DNA from: Burkholderia ubonensis
GTDB lineage: Bacteria; Pseudomonadota; Gammaproteobacteria; Burkholderiales; Burkholderiaceae
DNA: 64,000 bases
Direction of reading: 5' to 3'
Assembly (NCBI RefSeq): GCF_902833085.1
Contig: NZ_CADFEB010000004.1
Coordinates: 186,001-250,000 of the forward strand
The notes under the pieces are model-generated. The model ran no database searches. It was not told the DNA's origin and saw only the letters and a list, made by a program, of their open reading frames with translations. A program made the position numbers and the translations under genes. Every line of letters starts with the position of its first letter. Position 1 is the first letter of the stretch. Of this stretch, positions 41,487 through 51,408 are shown piece after piece.

Positions 41487-42254
41487 TTACTCCGTTCCCG
41501 TGCAAGGCTTCAACGCATCCGCGACGGACTGCGCGACTTCGGTGAGCTGCGCCGCATCGGCCGCGACCACGTCGTTGCCGCGTGCGTGGTCGCCGCGCGC
41601 GCCCAGCGCGGCCACCGCGCGCCGATAGGTGCCGTCGAGCGCGTCGGCGTTCGACACGGCCATCCCGAGGTCGCGCATGCGGCCGTCGTGCACGCCGTAC
41701 ACGAGCGCGTGCACGGTGAGCTGCTGGCCGCGCGCCCACGCGTCGTTGACGATCGTCGTGCGGCATACGTTGACCACCTGCTCGATCGCGTTCAGCTCGA
41801 TCAGGCGGCGGTAGCGCGCTTCGCCGACCGGCCATTCGTCGAGCAGCGCCGCGTGCCGCTCGCGCACGTCCTGCACGTGGTGCAGCCAGTTGTCCGCGAG
41901 GCCGACGCGACGGTTGTGCAGCGCCGCGTTCACGCCCGAGCAGCCGTAGTGGCCGACCACCATGATGTGCTTCACGCGCAGGAGGTCGACCGCGAACTGG
42001 ATCACCGACAGGCAGTTGAGGTCGGTGTGCACGACGACGTTCGCGATATTACGGTGCACGAACACTTCGCCCGGCGGCAGGCCGATGATCTGGTTCGCCG
42101 GCACGCGCGAATCCGAGCAGCCGATCCACAGGTATTCCGGCGCCTGCTGGTCGGCGAGACGCGAGAAGTATTGCGGATCGTCGGCGAGCTTGCGCTTGAC
42201 CCATGCGTCGTTGTTGTCGAACAGGTGTGAGAGCGGGTGGGCGTTGGTATTCAT
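41487..42254 (-). CDS. can: Beta-class carbonic anhydrase
   Basis: This 255-residue enzyme has the beta-class zinc ligands: Cys in IGCSDSRVPANQI (Cys-x-Asp-x-Arg dyad) and the HYGCSG His/Cys pair. It interconverts CO2 and bicarbonate, supplying carboxylases. ATG 42254 (MNTNAHPLSHLFDNN) is the family start. The C-terminal 35 residues are an extension beyond the E. coli Can protein. It lies 80 bp downstream of aceK. Confidence 0.93.
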   Translation of the reverse strand: MNTNAHPLSHLFDNNDAWVKRKLADDPQYFSRLADQQAPEYLWIGCSDSRVPANQIIGLPPGEVFVHRNIANVVVHTDLNCLSVIQFAVDLLRVKHIMVVGHYGCSGVNAALHNRRVGLADNWLHHVQDVRERHAALLDEWPVGEARYRRLIELNAIEQVVNVCRTTIVNDAWARGQQLTVHALVYGVHDGRMRDLGMAVSNADALDGTYRRAVAALGARGDHARGNDVVAADAAQLTEVAQSVADALKPCTGTE

Positions 42255-42334
42255 CAGTTCGGGATTCCGGGTGCGGAAAAACGGGTCGGTATCAGTGCGT
42301 TTTTGGGGCCGGTTTCGGGGCGCTTTGCGGCGTT

Positions 42335-44146
42335 TCAGGCGGCGCGCTGCGCGCCGCCCTCGTCGTCGTCCGTTTCGTCGAAGCGATCGGGATAGCGCAC
42401 GCAAAAGCGCAGCGACGCGTCATAGGGATGGAAATCGGGCAGTTCGCCCTGCAGCAGCCGGTCCTTGCTCGCCTGCCACAGCGCCGGCTCGAAGAAATCG
42501 GCGTGGTATTTCAAGAATACGTCGCGCACGCGCGGATCGCCGAGCAGGAACGGCCCGTAGGTTTCGGGAAAGATGTCGTGCGGGCCGACCGAGTACCACG
42601 GCTCGCCGGACAGCTCGTCCTCCTCGTGGCGCGGCGGCGGCACGTGGCGCACGTTGCAGTCGGTCAGGTACTCGATCTCGTCGTAGTCGTAGAACACGAC
42701 GCGGCCGTGGCGCGTGACGCCGAAGTTCTTGTACAGCATGTCGCCGGGGAAGATGTTCGCCTTCATCAGCTCCTTCACCGCGTTGCCGTACTCCCGCACG
42801 CCGTGCTCGACTTCCGCGTCGGTGCCGTTCTGCAGGTACAGGTTGAGCGGGACCATCCGGCGCTCGATGTACAGGTGCTTGATCACGAGGTTGTCGCCCT
42901 CGTATTCGAGCAGCGACGGCACTTCCTTCTCGAGCTCGCGCACGAGCGCGTGGTCGAGCCGCGCGAGCGGCAGCGCGACGCTCGAATATTCGAGCGTGTC
43001 GGCCATCCGCCCGAGCCGGTCGTGGCGCTTGACGAGCTGGTACTTCTCCATGATCTGCGCGCGCGTCGTTTCCTTCGGCGGCGGGAAGCGGTCCCGGATG
43101 ATCTTGAACACGTACGGGAACGACGGCAGCGTGAACACGAGCATCACGAGGCCCTTGATCCCGGGCGCGATGATGAAGCGGTCGCTCGAATGCGACAGGT
43201 GATGCAGCAGGTCGCGGTAGAACAGGTTCTTGCCCTGCTTCTGCAGGCCGACCGACGTGTAGATCTCTGCCTTCGGCTTGCCCGGCATGATCGAGCACAG
43301 GAAGTCGACGTACGCGGACGGCACGACCATGTCGACGAGGAAGTACGAGTGCGAGAAGCTGAAGATGATCTGCAGCTGGTCGCGGCGCAGCAGCACCGCG
43401 TCGAGCGCGAGCAGGCCCGGGCGCGTGTGGCGGATCGGCACCCCGAACGGCAGCACGCGGTCGCCGTTGATGATGCGGCCGATCACGTACGCGGTCTTGT
43501 TGCGGAAGAACAGCGACGACAGCACGTGGATCTGGAAATTCTGCGCTTCGTCGAAGCGGCCGAACTCGTCGTGGATCGCCTGCATCACGCACGCGATGTC
43601 GCGCTCGAGATCCTCGAACGGCGGCTCGAGCTGGAAATTCGTGACGATGCGCTCGAGCGTGACCTCGAGGCCGTCGGTGCCCGGGTAGTACGCGCGGTAG
43701 GTCGGCTTCGCGGCCGGCTCGTCGTTCTCGAGGTATTCCGTCGAGATCGCCGGGCGCACGAAGATGAAATCGTTGCTGAAGTACGAGCGGTGCAGGATCT
43801 TGCAGCACACCGAGTTGAAGAACGTTTCCGCGCACTCGGGCTGGCGGTGGGACGTCAGGAGGCCGATGTAATGCAGCTTGATCTGCTGCCAGACCTCGTC
43901 GTCGATGTTTTCCGCGTCGTATTCGTCTTCCAGCACCTCGACGCATTCCTGCACGCGATCGTCGTACGACGTGATGCGCTCGCGCGCGAGCCGCTGCAGC
44001 CCGTGCCAGTCCGCGCGCTCGAACAGGGTCTTCGCGTCGACGGCCGCGTCGCGGAAGATCCGGTAGTGGCGGTCGAAGTTCTCGAGCATGGTCTGCGCGA
44101 CGTCGAAGCCGATCTGCGACGACAGCAGTTTGGGGAAGTGATTCAT
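42335..44146 (-). CDS. aceK: Isocitrate dehydrogenase kinase/phosphatase
   Basis: This 603-residue AceK protein has the ATP/substrate regions [22 protein letters not shown] (about residue 310) and the catalytic Asp region [22 protein letters not shown] (about 450). It phosphorylates and dephosphorylates isocitrate dehydrogenase to direct carbon into the glyoxylate shunt. The second ATG (44146, [11 protein letters not shown]) matches the family start; an in-frame ATG at 44161 would add five residues and neither has a clear ribosome-binding site. Unlike E. coli, it is not next to aceBA here. It heads the leftward gene series. Confidence 0.93.
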   Translation of the reverse strand: MNHFPKLLSSQIGFDVAQTMLENFDRHYRIFRDAAVDAKTLFERADWHGLQRLARERITSYDDRVQECVEVLEDEYDAENIDDEVWQQIKLHYIGLLTSHRQPECAETFFNSVCCKILHRSYFSNDFIFVRPAISTEYLENDEPAAKPTYRAYYPGTDGLEVTLERIVTNFQLEPPFEDLERDIACVMQAIHDEFGRFDEAQNFQIHVLSSLFFRNKTAYVIGRIINGDRVLPFGVPIRHTRPGLLALDAVLLRRDQLQIIFSFSHSYFLVDMVVPSAYVDFLCSIMPGKPKAEIYTSVGLQKQGKNLFYRDLLHHLSHSSDRFIIAPGIKGLVMLVFTLPSFPYVFKIIRDRFPPPKETTRAQIMEKYQLVKRHDRLGRMADTLEYSSVALPLARLDHALVRELEKEVPSLLEYEGDNLVIKHLYIERRMVPLNLYLQNGTDAEVEHGVREYGNAVKELMKANIFPGDMLYKNFGVTRHGRVVFYDYDEIEYLTDCNVRHVPPPRHEEDELSGEPWYSVGPHDIFPETYGPFLLGDPRVRDVFLKYHADFFEPALWQASKDRLLQGELPDFHPYDASLRFCVRYPDRFDETDDDEGGAQRAA

Positions 44147-44446
44147 TGCGTGCAGGCTCATGGGCGGTAAGCACTCGGTATTTTAGCGTCCGGGCGCCGG
44201 ATTCAGCGCATCCGGCGGCGGGCCGGGCGGCGCGTCATCGGGGGCGTTGCCCGGCGTTGTGCGACGTTCGGGGCTTCTTCGCATAAAGATACAGGTACGG
44301 AACCGAATCTGACGCGAACTTTTTTTGACGCGCGGGCGGCTCGGACGACGCCCGCCGCGAGACGGCGATAGAATCGGCGGAACGCCCAAGGCGGCCCGCA
44401 CGGCCGCACGCCGGCCCCGCATGCACAACGACGAGACGCCCCACCG

Positions 44447-45523
44447 ATGAACGCACTGGAACACCAACTCGACTACCCCTTCGCCGATACGCTGCCCGCC
44501 GCGGGCGACACGTTCGAGGTCGCGCCCGGCGTGCGCTGGCTGCGCATGCCGCTGCCGTTCTCGCTCGACCACATCAATCTCTGGCTGCTGCGCGACGAGA
44601 TCGACGGGCAGGCCGGCTGGACGATCGTCGACTGCGGGATCGCGTCGGACGCGATTCGTGAGCACTGGGAACGGATCTTCGACGTTCATCTCGACGGCCT
44701 GCCGGTGCTGCGCGTGATCGTCACGCACTGCCATCCGGACCACTTCGGGCTCGCGCACTGGCTCTGCGAGGGCGGCGAGCGCTCGCGCTGGAAGGTGCGC
44801 CTGTGGATGACGCTCGGCGAATACATGTTCGGCTGCCTGATGGCGGCCGGCAACGGCTCGAACGCGGGCGGCGCGGCGGCGGCCGATCACTTCGCGCGCC
44901 ACGGCCTCACCGATCCGGGCTCGCTCGACAAGCTGCGCAACCGCCGCGGCTACTACTCGGACCTCGTGCCGTCGGTGCCGCCGCGCTATCGCCGCCTGCG
45001 CGAAGGCAATCCGGTGACGATCGGCGGCCGCACGTGGCGCGTCGTGACGGGCTACGGCCATTCGCCTGAACATTGCGCGCTCTACAGCGAGGCCGACGGG
45101 CTGCTGATTTCCGGCGACATGGTGCTGCCGCGCATCTCGACGAACGTGTCGGTGTTCGACCTCGAGCCGGAAGCGAACCCGCTCGCGCTGTACCTCGAAT
45201 CGCTCGGCCGCTACGAGACGATGGCCGCCGACACGCTCGTGCTGCCGTCGCACGGCAAACCGTTCCGCGGCGTGCGCACCCGCATCGCGCAGCTGCGCGC
45301 GCACCACGACGCGCGGCTCGACGAAGTGCGCGCGGCGTGCGCAGAAAAGCCGGCGAGCGCGGCCGATATCGTGCCGATCATGTTCCGTCGCCGCGAGCTC
45401 GACATCCACCAGATGACGTTCGCGCTCGGCGAGGCGCTCGCGCATTTGAACTTGCTGTGGCACGCGGGGGAGTTGACGCGCAGCGAGGGAGCCGATGGCG
45501 TGATCCGCTTTGAGCGGCATTGA
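44447..45523 (+). CDS. Metallo-beta-lactamase-fold hydrolase
   Basis: This 358-residue MBL-fold protein has the metal motif THCHPDH (residues 93-99), later ligands in GYGHSPEHCALY and ISGDMVLP, and SHGKPFRG near the C-terminus. An extra helical C-terminal region (MFRRRELDIHQMTFALGEALAHLNLL) is shared with the LACTB2/glyoxalase-II-like class. Candidate substrates are thioesters or lactones; none can be assigned. ATG 44447 is preceded by a -10-like TAGAAT at about 44370. It is divergent from aceK. Confidence 0.88.
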   Translation: MNALEHQLDYPFADTLPAAGDTFEVAPGVRWLRMPLPFSLDHINLWLLRDEIDGQAGWTIVDCGIASDAIREHWERIFDVHLDGLPVLRVIVTHCHPDHFGLAHWLCEGGERSRWKVRLWMTLGEYMFGCLMAAGNGSNAGGAAAADHFARHGLTDPGSLDKLRNRRGYYSDLVPSVPPRYRRLREGNPVTIGGRTWRVVTGYGHSPEHCALYSEADGLLISGDMVLPRISTNVSVFDLEPEANPLALYLESLGRYETMAADTLVLPSHGKPFRGVRTRIAQLRAHHDARLDEVRAACAEKPASAADIVPIMFRRRELDIHQMTFALGEALAHLNLLWHAGELTRSEGADGVIRFERH

Positions 45524-45598
45524 GCATGCGTGCCGGCGCAGGCTCACCCGGCGCTTTCGTGCAATTTTCAACGTTGATCTGAATACTCGTCGCAACCC

Positions 45599-47392
45599 AT
45601 GCCAGGCAATGTCTCCCTCGCCGACGTCATCACGCTCGCGGAGATCCGCGCGCTGGCCGACCCGAAGTCCTTCGCGCGCGGCAAGGCCTATTACCATGAC
45701 GGCGCGGTCTCGCGGCTGACCGAGCACGACGGCGCGCTGTCGGCCACCGTGCGCGGCACGTATCGCTATCACGTCGAATTCGCGGTGGGCGACGACGGCG
45801 CACTGGACTATGAATGCAATTGCCCGGTAGGCGACGACGGCGCGTTTTGCAAGCATGCGGTGGCCGTCGCGTTGTCGTGGCTCGAAAACAGCGGCGAGGA
45901 GGTTTTTCACGACGAGAAGCCCGAGCCGGCGCGTCCGCGACGCAAGCGCAAGACCCATGCGGAGCTGATTCGCGACTATCTGGCGGCGCTCGACGAGGAC
46001 GCGTTGCGGAACTGGCTGCTTGACGCGGCCGAGCGCGACCGGTCGTTGCGCGACAGGCTGCTGTTCGAGGCGCGCGCCGCGAATGCGGGCGACGTTGCGA
46101 GCCTGCGGGCTGCCGTCCGTCAGTTGGCGCGCGTGGCGCGGCCGCTCGGTTGGGACGAGGCGCACACCTATGGGGAGAACCTCTTCGAATTGGCCGACAT
46201 GCTGCGTCGGCAGCTGGCGGGCCCTCATGCCGCCGAGGTGGTCGAGCTTGCCGAGCTCGCGATAGCAGACGCGGAAGCGAGCCTCGAGCAGATCGACGAC
46301 TCGGGCGGCAGCGTGTGGCCCGGGATCAGCGAACTGGCCCGCCTGCATCGCGATGCGTGCCGCCGCACCCGGCCGGACCCGGTGAAGCTCGCGGAGCGCC
46401 TGTTTCGCCTGCAGGCCGACGGGCCGTGGGAGACGTTCCGCGATGTGCTGCCGGATTATGAGGCCGCGCTCGGCAGCGAAGGGATCGATCGGTATCGGGC
46501 GCTCGTCGAGCAAGGCTGGGCTGCGCTGCCGCCGCTCGCGGCCGGTCGCGACGACCGGCGTTCGTACGATTCCGCGCGCGTGAATCTCGAGCACGCGATG
46601 GCATCGCTGGCGAAGCACGACGGCGATGTCGACGCGTTGATCCGCATCTGGTCGAAGGATCTGTCCGGCCCACACCGGTTTCTGCAGATCGCGAAATTGT
46701 GCGCGGCCCACGATCGTTTCGACGAAGGTCTGGCGTGGGCGGAGCGCGGAATGAGAGAAGCGCGCGATCGGCGCAATGCGGACCTGCTTGGCTTCTGCAT
46801 CGTCGAATACCTGCGCCGGCGCGATTTCGACCGGGCCGACGCGCTTGCGTGGCAGCGCTTCGAGAGCCATCCGACCGCCGACGAATGCGCCGCGCTGATG
46901 AAGGTTGCGGCGAAGACCGCGCGACGCGATGCCGTGCGCGAACGCGCGATCGCGCATTTGCGGACGCTGGCGCGACAACGGGAAACCTCGGAGGAGAGCG
47001 CGAAGGCGAAGTGGGGCTGGCAGCCGTCGCCGCGCACCGAACTCGTCAAGCTGCTGCTTGCCGAGAAGGATGTCGAAGCGGCCTGGGACGCGTTCCGCGG
47101 CGGGCCGGTTGCGACCGACGTCTGGCCGGCGATGGCGGCCGCGCGCGCGAAGACGCATCCCGACGATGCGATCGCGCTCTATCATCGGCTGCTGCCGGTT
47201 GCGCTCGAGCGCGGCGGGGGCAGTGCGCGCTACGACGACGCGTTCGACGTCGTGCGCGCAATCGGCGCGCTGCGGGCGGCGCATCGGCAGCAAACGGAAT
47301 TCGATGCGGAGCTCGACGCGATACGCAAGACGTATCGCGCGAAGCGCAACTTCATCAAACTGCTCGCGACGCTCGGCACGTCAGCCGGGTGA
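45599..47392 (+). CDS. SWIM zinc-finger protein with DUF6880-like C-terminal region
   Basis: The 597-residue protein has an N-terminal SWIM zinc finger with Cys73, Cys75, Cys84 and His86 (CNCPVGDDGAFCKH). A basic linker (PARPRRKRKTH, about 110-120) and a long alpha-helical region built from TPR-like helices follow. SWIM domains bind DNA or proteins, and the function of this architecture is not known. Base composition is somewhat lower in GC than the flanking genes. A small DUF6429-like gene follows after 34 bp, likely in the same transcript. Confidence 0.8.
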   Translation: MPGNVSLADVITLAEIRALADPKSFARGKAYYHDGAVSRLTEHDGALSATVRGTYRYHVEFAVGDDGALDYECNCPVGDDGAFCKHAVAVALSWLENSGEEVFHDEKPEPARPRRKRKTHAELIRDYLAALDEDALRNWLLDAAERDRSLRDRLLFEARAANAGDVASLRAAVRQLARVARPLGWDEAHTYGENLFELADMLRRQLAGPHAAEVVELAELAIADAEASLEQIDDSGGSVWPGISELARLHRDACRRTRPDPVKLAERLFRLQADGPWETFRDVLPDYEAALGSEGIDRYRALVEQGWAALPPLAAGRDDRRSYDSARVNLEHAMASLAKHDGDVDALIRIWSKDLSGPHRFLQIAKLCAAHDRFDEGLAWAERGMREARDRRNADLLGFCIVEYLRRRDFDRADALAWQRFESHPTADECAALMKVAAKTARRDAVRERAIAHLRTLARQRETSEESAKAKWGWQPSPRTELVKLLLAEKDVEAAWDAFRGGPVATDVWPAMAAARAKTHPDDAIALYHRLLPVALERGGGSARYDDAFDVVRAIGALRAAHRQQTEFDAELDAIRKTYRAKRNFIKLLATLGTSAG

Positions 47393-47426
47393 CGGGATGC
47401 AGCGACACATCGGGATGGGACATGCG

Positions 47427-47672
47427 ATGAACGTCAACCTTGCCGCAATCGATGACGCAGTCCTGGCACTCCTCTACCTGACGCTGCACGACCACAACCG
47501 CGCCTGGAAGAGTTTCGACTGGGACGCGCTGAATCGCCTGCATGAACGCGACCTGATCGGCGATCCCGTCAACAAGGCGAAGTCGGTCGTCCTGAGCGAC
47601 GAAGGCGTGCGGGAAGCGGAGCGCCTTTTCAAGCGGCTTTTCGCGAGTTCCGACGGCGCGGCTCAGTCGTGA
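47427..47672 (+). CDS. Small DUF6429-like protein
   Basis: This 81-residue protein begins MNVNLAAIDDAVLALLYLTLHDHNRAWKSFDWDALNRLHE and ends in a helix EAERLFKRLF. I believe this matches the DUF6429 family (helical, function unknown), from memory of the pattern. ATG 47427 is the best start; ATG 47415 is in frame. It lies directly behind the SWIM gene and converges on the ABC-F gene. Confidence 0.7.
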   Translation: MNVNLAAIDDAVLALLYLTLHDHNRAWKSFDWDALNRLHERDLIGDPVNKAKSVVLSDEGVREAERLFKRLFASSDGAAQS

Positions 47673-47719
47673 CGGCGCGCGGCTTGCGATAGACACCGCA
47701 TCCGCACGCGGATCCTTCA

Positions 47720-49360
47720 TCACGCGACAGGCTCGTAGCGCCACCCGTCGCGACTCCATCGCATCGTGTGCGTCGGCGCGAGCGCCGCGAGAAACGCCGC
47801 GTCGTGCGACGCGGCGACCAGCGCGCCCGGGAAATCCGCGAGCGCCGCTTCCACCGCCCGCACCGATTCGAGATCGAGGTGATTGGTCGGCTCGTCGAGC
47901 AGCAACAGCTGCGCGGGCGTGCCGCGCCACAACGCGCACGCGAGCGCGGCCTTCAGCCGCTCGCCGCCGCTCAGTTGCCGCGTCGGCTGCGTCGCGCGCG
48001 CCGCATCGAGCTGCAGCAGCGCGAGACGGCTGCGCAGCTCGCCTTCGGCGAGCGGCGTGTCGAGCAGGCCGAGCTGCTCGACGATCGAGCGGTCCGGGTC
48101 GAGCAGCGCGAGCCGCTGGTCGAGATACGCGGCGCTCACGTGCGTCGTGCATGCGCCCGAGTGCGGTGAAAGTTCACCCGCGAGCATCCGCAGCAGCGTC
48201 GACTTCCCGCAGCCGTTCGGGCCGGTGAGCGCAATGCGCACGGGCCCGCTCGCCGACCACGTGATCGCGCCCGCATCGCCCGCCGTGCGCCACGGCGGTT
48301 GCGTGCGGTCGAGCGTGAACAGCTGGCGGCGCGCGCTGACCTCGGTGCCCGGCAGCGACACGAGTACCGGCGCGTCGGCATCGACGCGCGCGGCTGCCTG
48401 CTGCACGCGCTCGTCGAGCGTCGTCTTGGTTTCGTGCTGATGGCGCCGGACCTGCCCCATGATGCTCCGCGCCGCCCCCTTGCGGCTCTGTTTCGCCATC
48501 GACGACAGGTTGGCCGTCTTCGCATCGCGCAGCGAGCCGGCCGCGTGGCGCTGGATCGTGTCGTGCTCCTGTTCGAGCCGGCGCCTGACGCGCCCGCGCT
48601 CGGTGCGCGCGTGATCGAGCGCGGCCTGCGCGGCATCCTGCTCCGCATCGCGCTGCGCCCGGTAGAACGCATAGTTGCCGCCGTACACGCGCAGGCCATG
48701 CGGCGATAGCTCGACGATGCGCTGCACGTCGGCGAGCAGCGCGCGGTCGTGGCTGACGACCACGAGGCCGCCGCGCCAGCCGTCGAGCGCCGCGCGCAGC
48801 CAAGCGCGGCCCGGCGCGTCGAGATGGTTGGTCGGCTCGTCGAGCACGAGCAGGCCGGCGCCCGACAGCAGCGCGCCGATCAGCGCGACGCGCGCGAGCT
48901 GGCCGCCGCTCAGCGAGTGCACCGGCGTCGCGGGCTGCACGCTGTGCAGGCCGGCCGCATCGAGCTCGGCGCGCAGGCGGTCGGCCAGGTCCCAGCGCTC
49001 GCCGATTACATCGAAATCGTGCGGTTCGGCGCTGCCGCTCGCGAGCCGCGCGAGCGCCGCGAGGGGCGCGTGCAGCCCGGTGGCTTGCGCAACGGTGCGC
49101 GGATCGGGCGATGCGTCGATGCGCTGCTGCGCGACGTAGGCAACCGGCGCGTGGCGATCGATCGTGCCGGCGCTCGGCGCGCGCTGCCCCGCGATCAGCT
49201 GCGCAAGCAGGCTCTTGCCGATGCCGTTGCGGCCGACGATGCCGGTCGGCGTGCGATCGAGCGTGAGGTCGAGCGAATCGAACAGCGTGACGCCGTTGTC
49301 GAAGCGGAAAGAAACGTGATGAAGCGCGACGAGCGCCGCGTTGGACGTGACCCGAGCCAT
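47720..49360 (-). CDS. ABC-F family ATPase
   Basis: This 546-residue protein has two nucleotide-binding domains and no membrane segment. The first has Walker A GRNGIGKS and signature LSGGQ, with Walker B LLVLDEPTNHLD. The second has GPNGCGKST, LSGGE and LLLLDEPTNHLD. A charged linker of about 80 residues joins them. ABC-F proteins act on the ribosome in translation or antibiotic protection. It is shorter than EttA/Uup, and the subfamily is uncertain. The start at 49360 has GGAGGAG before it. Confidence 0.9.
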   Translation of the reverse strand: MARVTSNAALVALHHVSFRFDNGVTLFDSLDLTLDRTPTGIVGRNGIGKSLLAQLIAGQRAPSAGTIDRHAPVAYVAQQRIDASPDPRTVAQATGLHAPLAALARLASGSAEPHDFDVIGERWDLADRLRAELDAAGLHSVQPATPVHSLSGGQLARVALIGALLSGAGLLVLDEPTNHLDAPGRAWLRAALDGWRGGLVVVSHDRALLADVQRIVELSPHGLRVYGGNYAFYRAQRDAEQDAAQAALDHARTERGRVRRRLEQEHDTIQRHAAGSLRDAKTANLSSMAKQSRKGAARSIMGQVRRHQHETKTTLDERVQQAAARVDADAPVLVSLPGTEVSARRQLFTLDRTQPPWRTAGDAGAITWSASGPVRIALTGPNGCGKSTLLRMLAGELSPHSGACTTHVSAAYLDQRLALLDPDRSIVEQLGLLDTPLAEGELRSRLALLQLDAARATQPTRQLSGGERLKAALACALWRGTPAQLLLLDEPTNHLDLESVRAVEAALADFPGALVAASHDAAFLAALAPTHTMRWSRDGWRYEPVA

Positions 49361-49499
49361 AAGCTCCTCCGAAAATGCATGAAACCGTTCGCGCGGCGTG
49401 CGTGACGCGGCGGCGAAGACATTTTGGGAAGGCTTAGTTGTTCACTTTGGCTGGAGTCCGGCGAGAGAAAAGATGCGCGGAGTGTAGCAAGCGCGGCGC

Positions 49500-49545
49500 G
49501 TGGCCCGCAAGCGGCGGGCGGTCACACCCGTCGCTTGCGCGCCAC
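49500..49545 (-). terminator. Long GC-rich hairpin downstream of the peptide-binding protein gene
   Basis: GTGGC-CGCAAGCG-CGGG pairs with CCCG-CGCTTGCG-GCCAC in a roughly 19-bp stem with two mismatches, 15 bp beyond the stop at 49560. No T-tract follows, so it may be a weak terminator or an mRNA 3'-end stabiliser. Confidence 0.45.
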
Positions 49546-49559
49546 GGTCGGGGGCAGCG

Positions 49560-51146
49560 TTACTGCACCGACACCGTCGCGAAGTTCTGTCGTCCGAACG
49601 GACTCACGCGATAGCCGCTGACGTTCGCGCGCGTGAGCGCCGCGGCCGTCGGATAGCCGAGCGGAATCCACAGCGCCTGGTCGTGGATCAGCCTCTGCGC
49701 GGCTTCGTACAGCTTCGCGCGCTTGCCCTGGTCGGCCGTTTCCTTGCCGTCGGCGATCAGCTTGTCGAGCTGCGGATCGCAGTAGCGCGCGAAGTTGATG
49801 CCGGACTTCACCGCGTTGCAGCTGAACTGCGGCGTCAGGTAGTTGTCCGGATCGCCGTTGTCGCCGGCCCAGCCCATGAACAGCAGGTCATGCTGGCCGA
49901 GCTTCGCCTGCTTGATCAGCTCGCCCCATTCGATCACCTTGACTTCGGCCTTCACGCCGATCTTCGCGAGGTCGGCCTGCAGCAGTTCCGCGCCGGCCTT
50001 CGGGTTCGGGTTCAGCACGCTGCCCGTCGGGCGCACCCAGATCGTCGTCGAGAAGCCGTTCGGGAAGCCCGCCGCGGCGAGCAGCTGCTTCGCCTTCGCC
50101 GGATCGTACGCATACGGCGCGACGTCCTTCGCGTAGCTCCACGTGTTCGGCGGATACGGATTGTTCGCGGGCGTCGCGGTGTTGTCGAACACGACCTTCA
50201 GGTAGCTCGCGCGGTCGAACGCGAGATTCAGGGCCTGGCGCACCTTGTCGTTGTCGAGCGGCTTCTTCTGCGTGTTCAGCGCGACGAACGCGGTCATGAA
50301 CGCGGGCGTCTGCACGACCTTCAGCGCGCTTTCGCCCTTCGCGGCGAGCACGTCCTGCGGCTTCGGCGACAGCGCGATCTGGCATTCGCCGGCCTTCACC
50401 TTCTGCAGGCGCACCGACGCGTCGGGCGTGATCGCGTAGATCAGCCGGTCGACCTTCGGCTTCGCGCCCCAGTAGGTCGGGTTCACGTCGTAGCGGATCA
50501 GCGCGTCCTTCGTGTAGCTCTTCAGCACGAACGGGCCGGTGCCGACCGGCTTCGCGTTCAGGTCCGCCTGCTTGCCCGCCTTCAGCAGCTGGTCCGCGTA
50601 TTCGGCCGAGTAGATCGACGCGAAGCCCATCGTCAGGATCGGCACGAACGTCGCGTTCGGCTCGTTCAGCACGAACTTCACGGTGCTGTCGTCGACCTTC
50701 GACACCGATTTCACGAGCTTGATGAGGCCCATCGACTGCGCATGCGGGAAGCCGCTCGCGCCGGCCACCTTGTGCCACGGATTGCCGTCGTCGAGCATCC
50801 GGCTGAACGTGAAGACGACGTCGTCCGCGCCGAGCGGGCGGGTCGGCTTGAAATAGTCGGTGGTCTGGAACGCGACGTTCGAACGCAGGTGGAACGTGTA
50901 GGTGAGGCCGTCGGCGCTCGCGTCCCACTTGTCCGCGAGCGCGGGCACGACCTTCTTCGCCGCTTCGTCGTACGACACCAGCGTGTTGAAGATCACGTCG
51001 GCCGACGCGTTGGTCGTGACGAGCGAGTTGTACTGCACGACGTCGAAGCCGTCCGGGCTCGATTCCGTGCAGACGGTGAGCGGCTTGGCGGCGACGAGGA
51101 CGGGAGCCGCGGCCAGGGCGACCGCGGCGAACAGCTTGACGTGCAT
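49560..51146 (-). CDS. Periplasmic dipeptide/peptide-binding protein (DppA-like, SBP family 5)
   Basis: This 528-residue protein has a signal peptide ending near VLVAA|KPLTVC. Family 5 features are CTESSPDGFDVVQYNS, YTFHLRSNVAFQTTDYFKPTRPLGADDVVFTFSRMLD and WIPLGYPTAAALTRANVSGYRV. It binds dipeptides (possibly haem precursors) in the periplasm for a Dpp-type ABC permease not encoded here. The mature protein has two Cys pairs in the positions of E. coli DppA disulfides. ATG 51146 follows GGGAG; a GTG at 51158 lies inside that signal. Confidence 0.92.
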   Translation of the reverse strand: MHVKLFAAVALAAAPVLVAAKPLTVCTESSPDGFDVVQYNSLVTTNASADVIFNTLVSYDEAAKKVVPALADKWDASADGLTYTFHLRSNVAFQTTDYFKPTRPLGADDVVFTFSRMLDDGNPWHKVAGASGFPHAQSMGLIKLVKSVSKVDDSTVKFVLNEPNATFVPILTMGFASIYSAEYADQLLKAGKQADLNAKPVGTGPFVLKSYTKDALIRYDVNPTYWGAKPKVDRLIYAITPDASVRLQKVKAGECQIALSPKPQDVLAAKGESALKVVQTPAFMTAFVALNTQKKPLDNDKVRQALNLAFDRASYLKVVFDNTATPANNPYPPNTWSYAKDVAPYAYDPAKAKQLLAAAGFPNGFSTTIWVRPTGSVLNPNPKAGAELLQADLAKIGVKAEVKVIEWGELIKQAKLGQHDLLFMGWAGDNGDPDNYLTPQFSCNAVKSGINFARYCDPQLDKLIADGKETADQGKRAKLYEAAQRLIHDQALWIPLGYPTAAALTRANVSGYRVSPFGRQNFATVSVQ

Positions 51147-51378
51147 AGGTTCTCCCACGTGGCGTGTGCTTTTTGCTTGATTGATGACGGGATGCGAATG
51201 CGCCGCCTAGAGGCGACGCGGCCGGCGGATAGCATACCGTCAAAGCGCGCCGTGCGTGGAAAAAGGCGACGGAACGCGGCGCGTTGAGCGAAAAACGGCT
51301 GCGATGACGACGGAACGGCTGTTTGCGCGCCTGACGGCCGGCGGTCGGGGGGAGGTGAGGGCGGCGGCGCTCGAAAGC

Positions 51379-51400
51379 GGTCCGGCCGTGCGGCCGGACC
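51379..51400 (-). terminator. Hairpin after the SDR gene
   Basis: GGTCCGGCCG and CGGCCGGACC form a perfect 10-bp stem with a 2-nt loop, 9 bp beyond the SDR stop on the minus strand. Only a short T-rich run (GCTTTC) follows. A probable weak terminator. Confidence 0.5.
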
Positions 51401-51408
51401 CGGGGGGC

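Noticed and set aside
44183..47293. 1036-codon minus-strand frame across the MBL and SWIM genes
   Set aside because: It runs opposite two well-supported genes, has no recognisable domain and has the low-complexity composition of an antisense frame.
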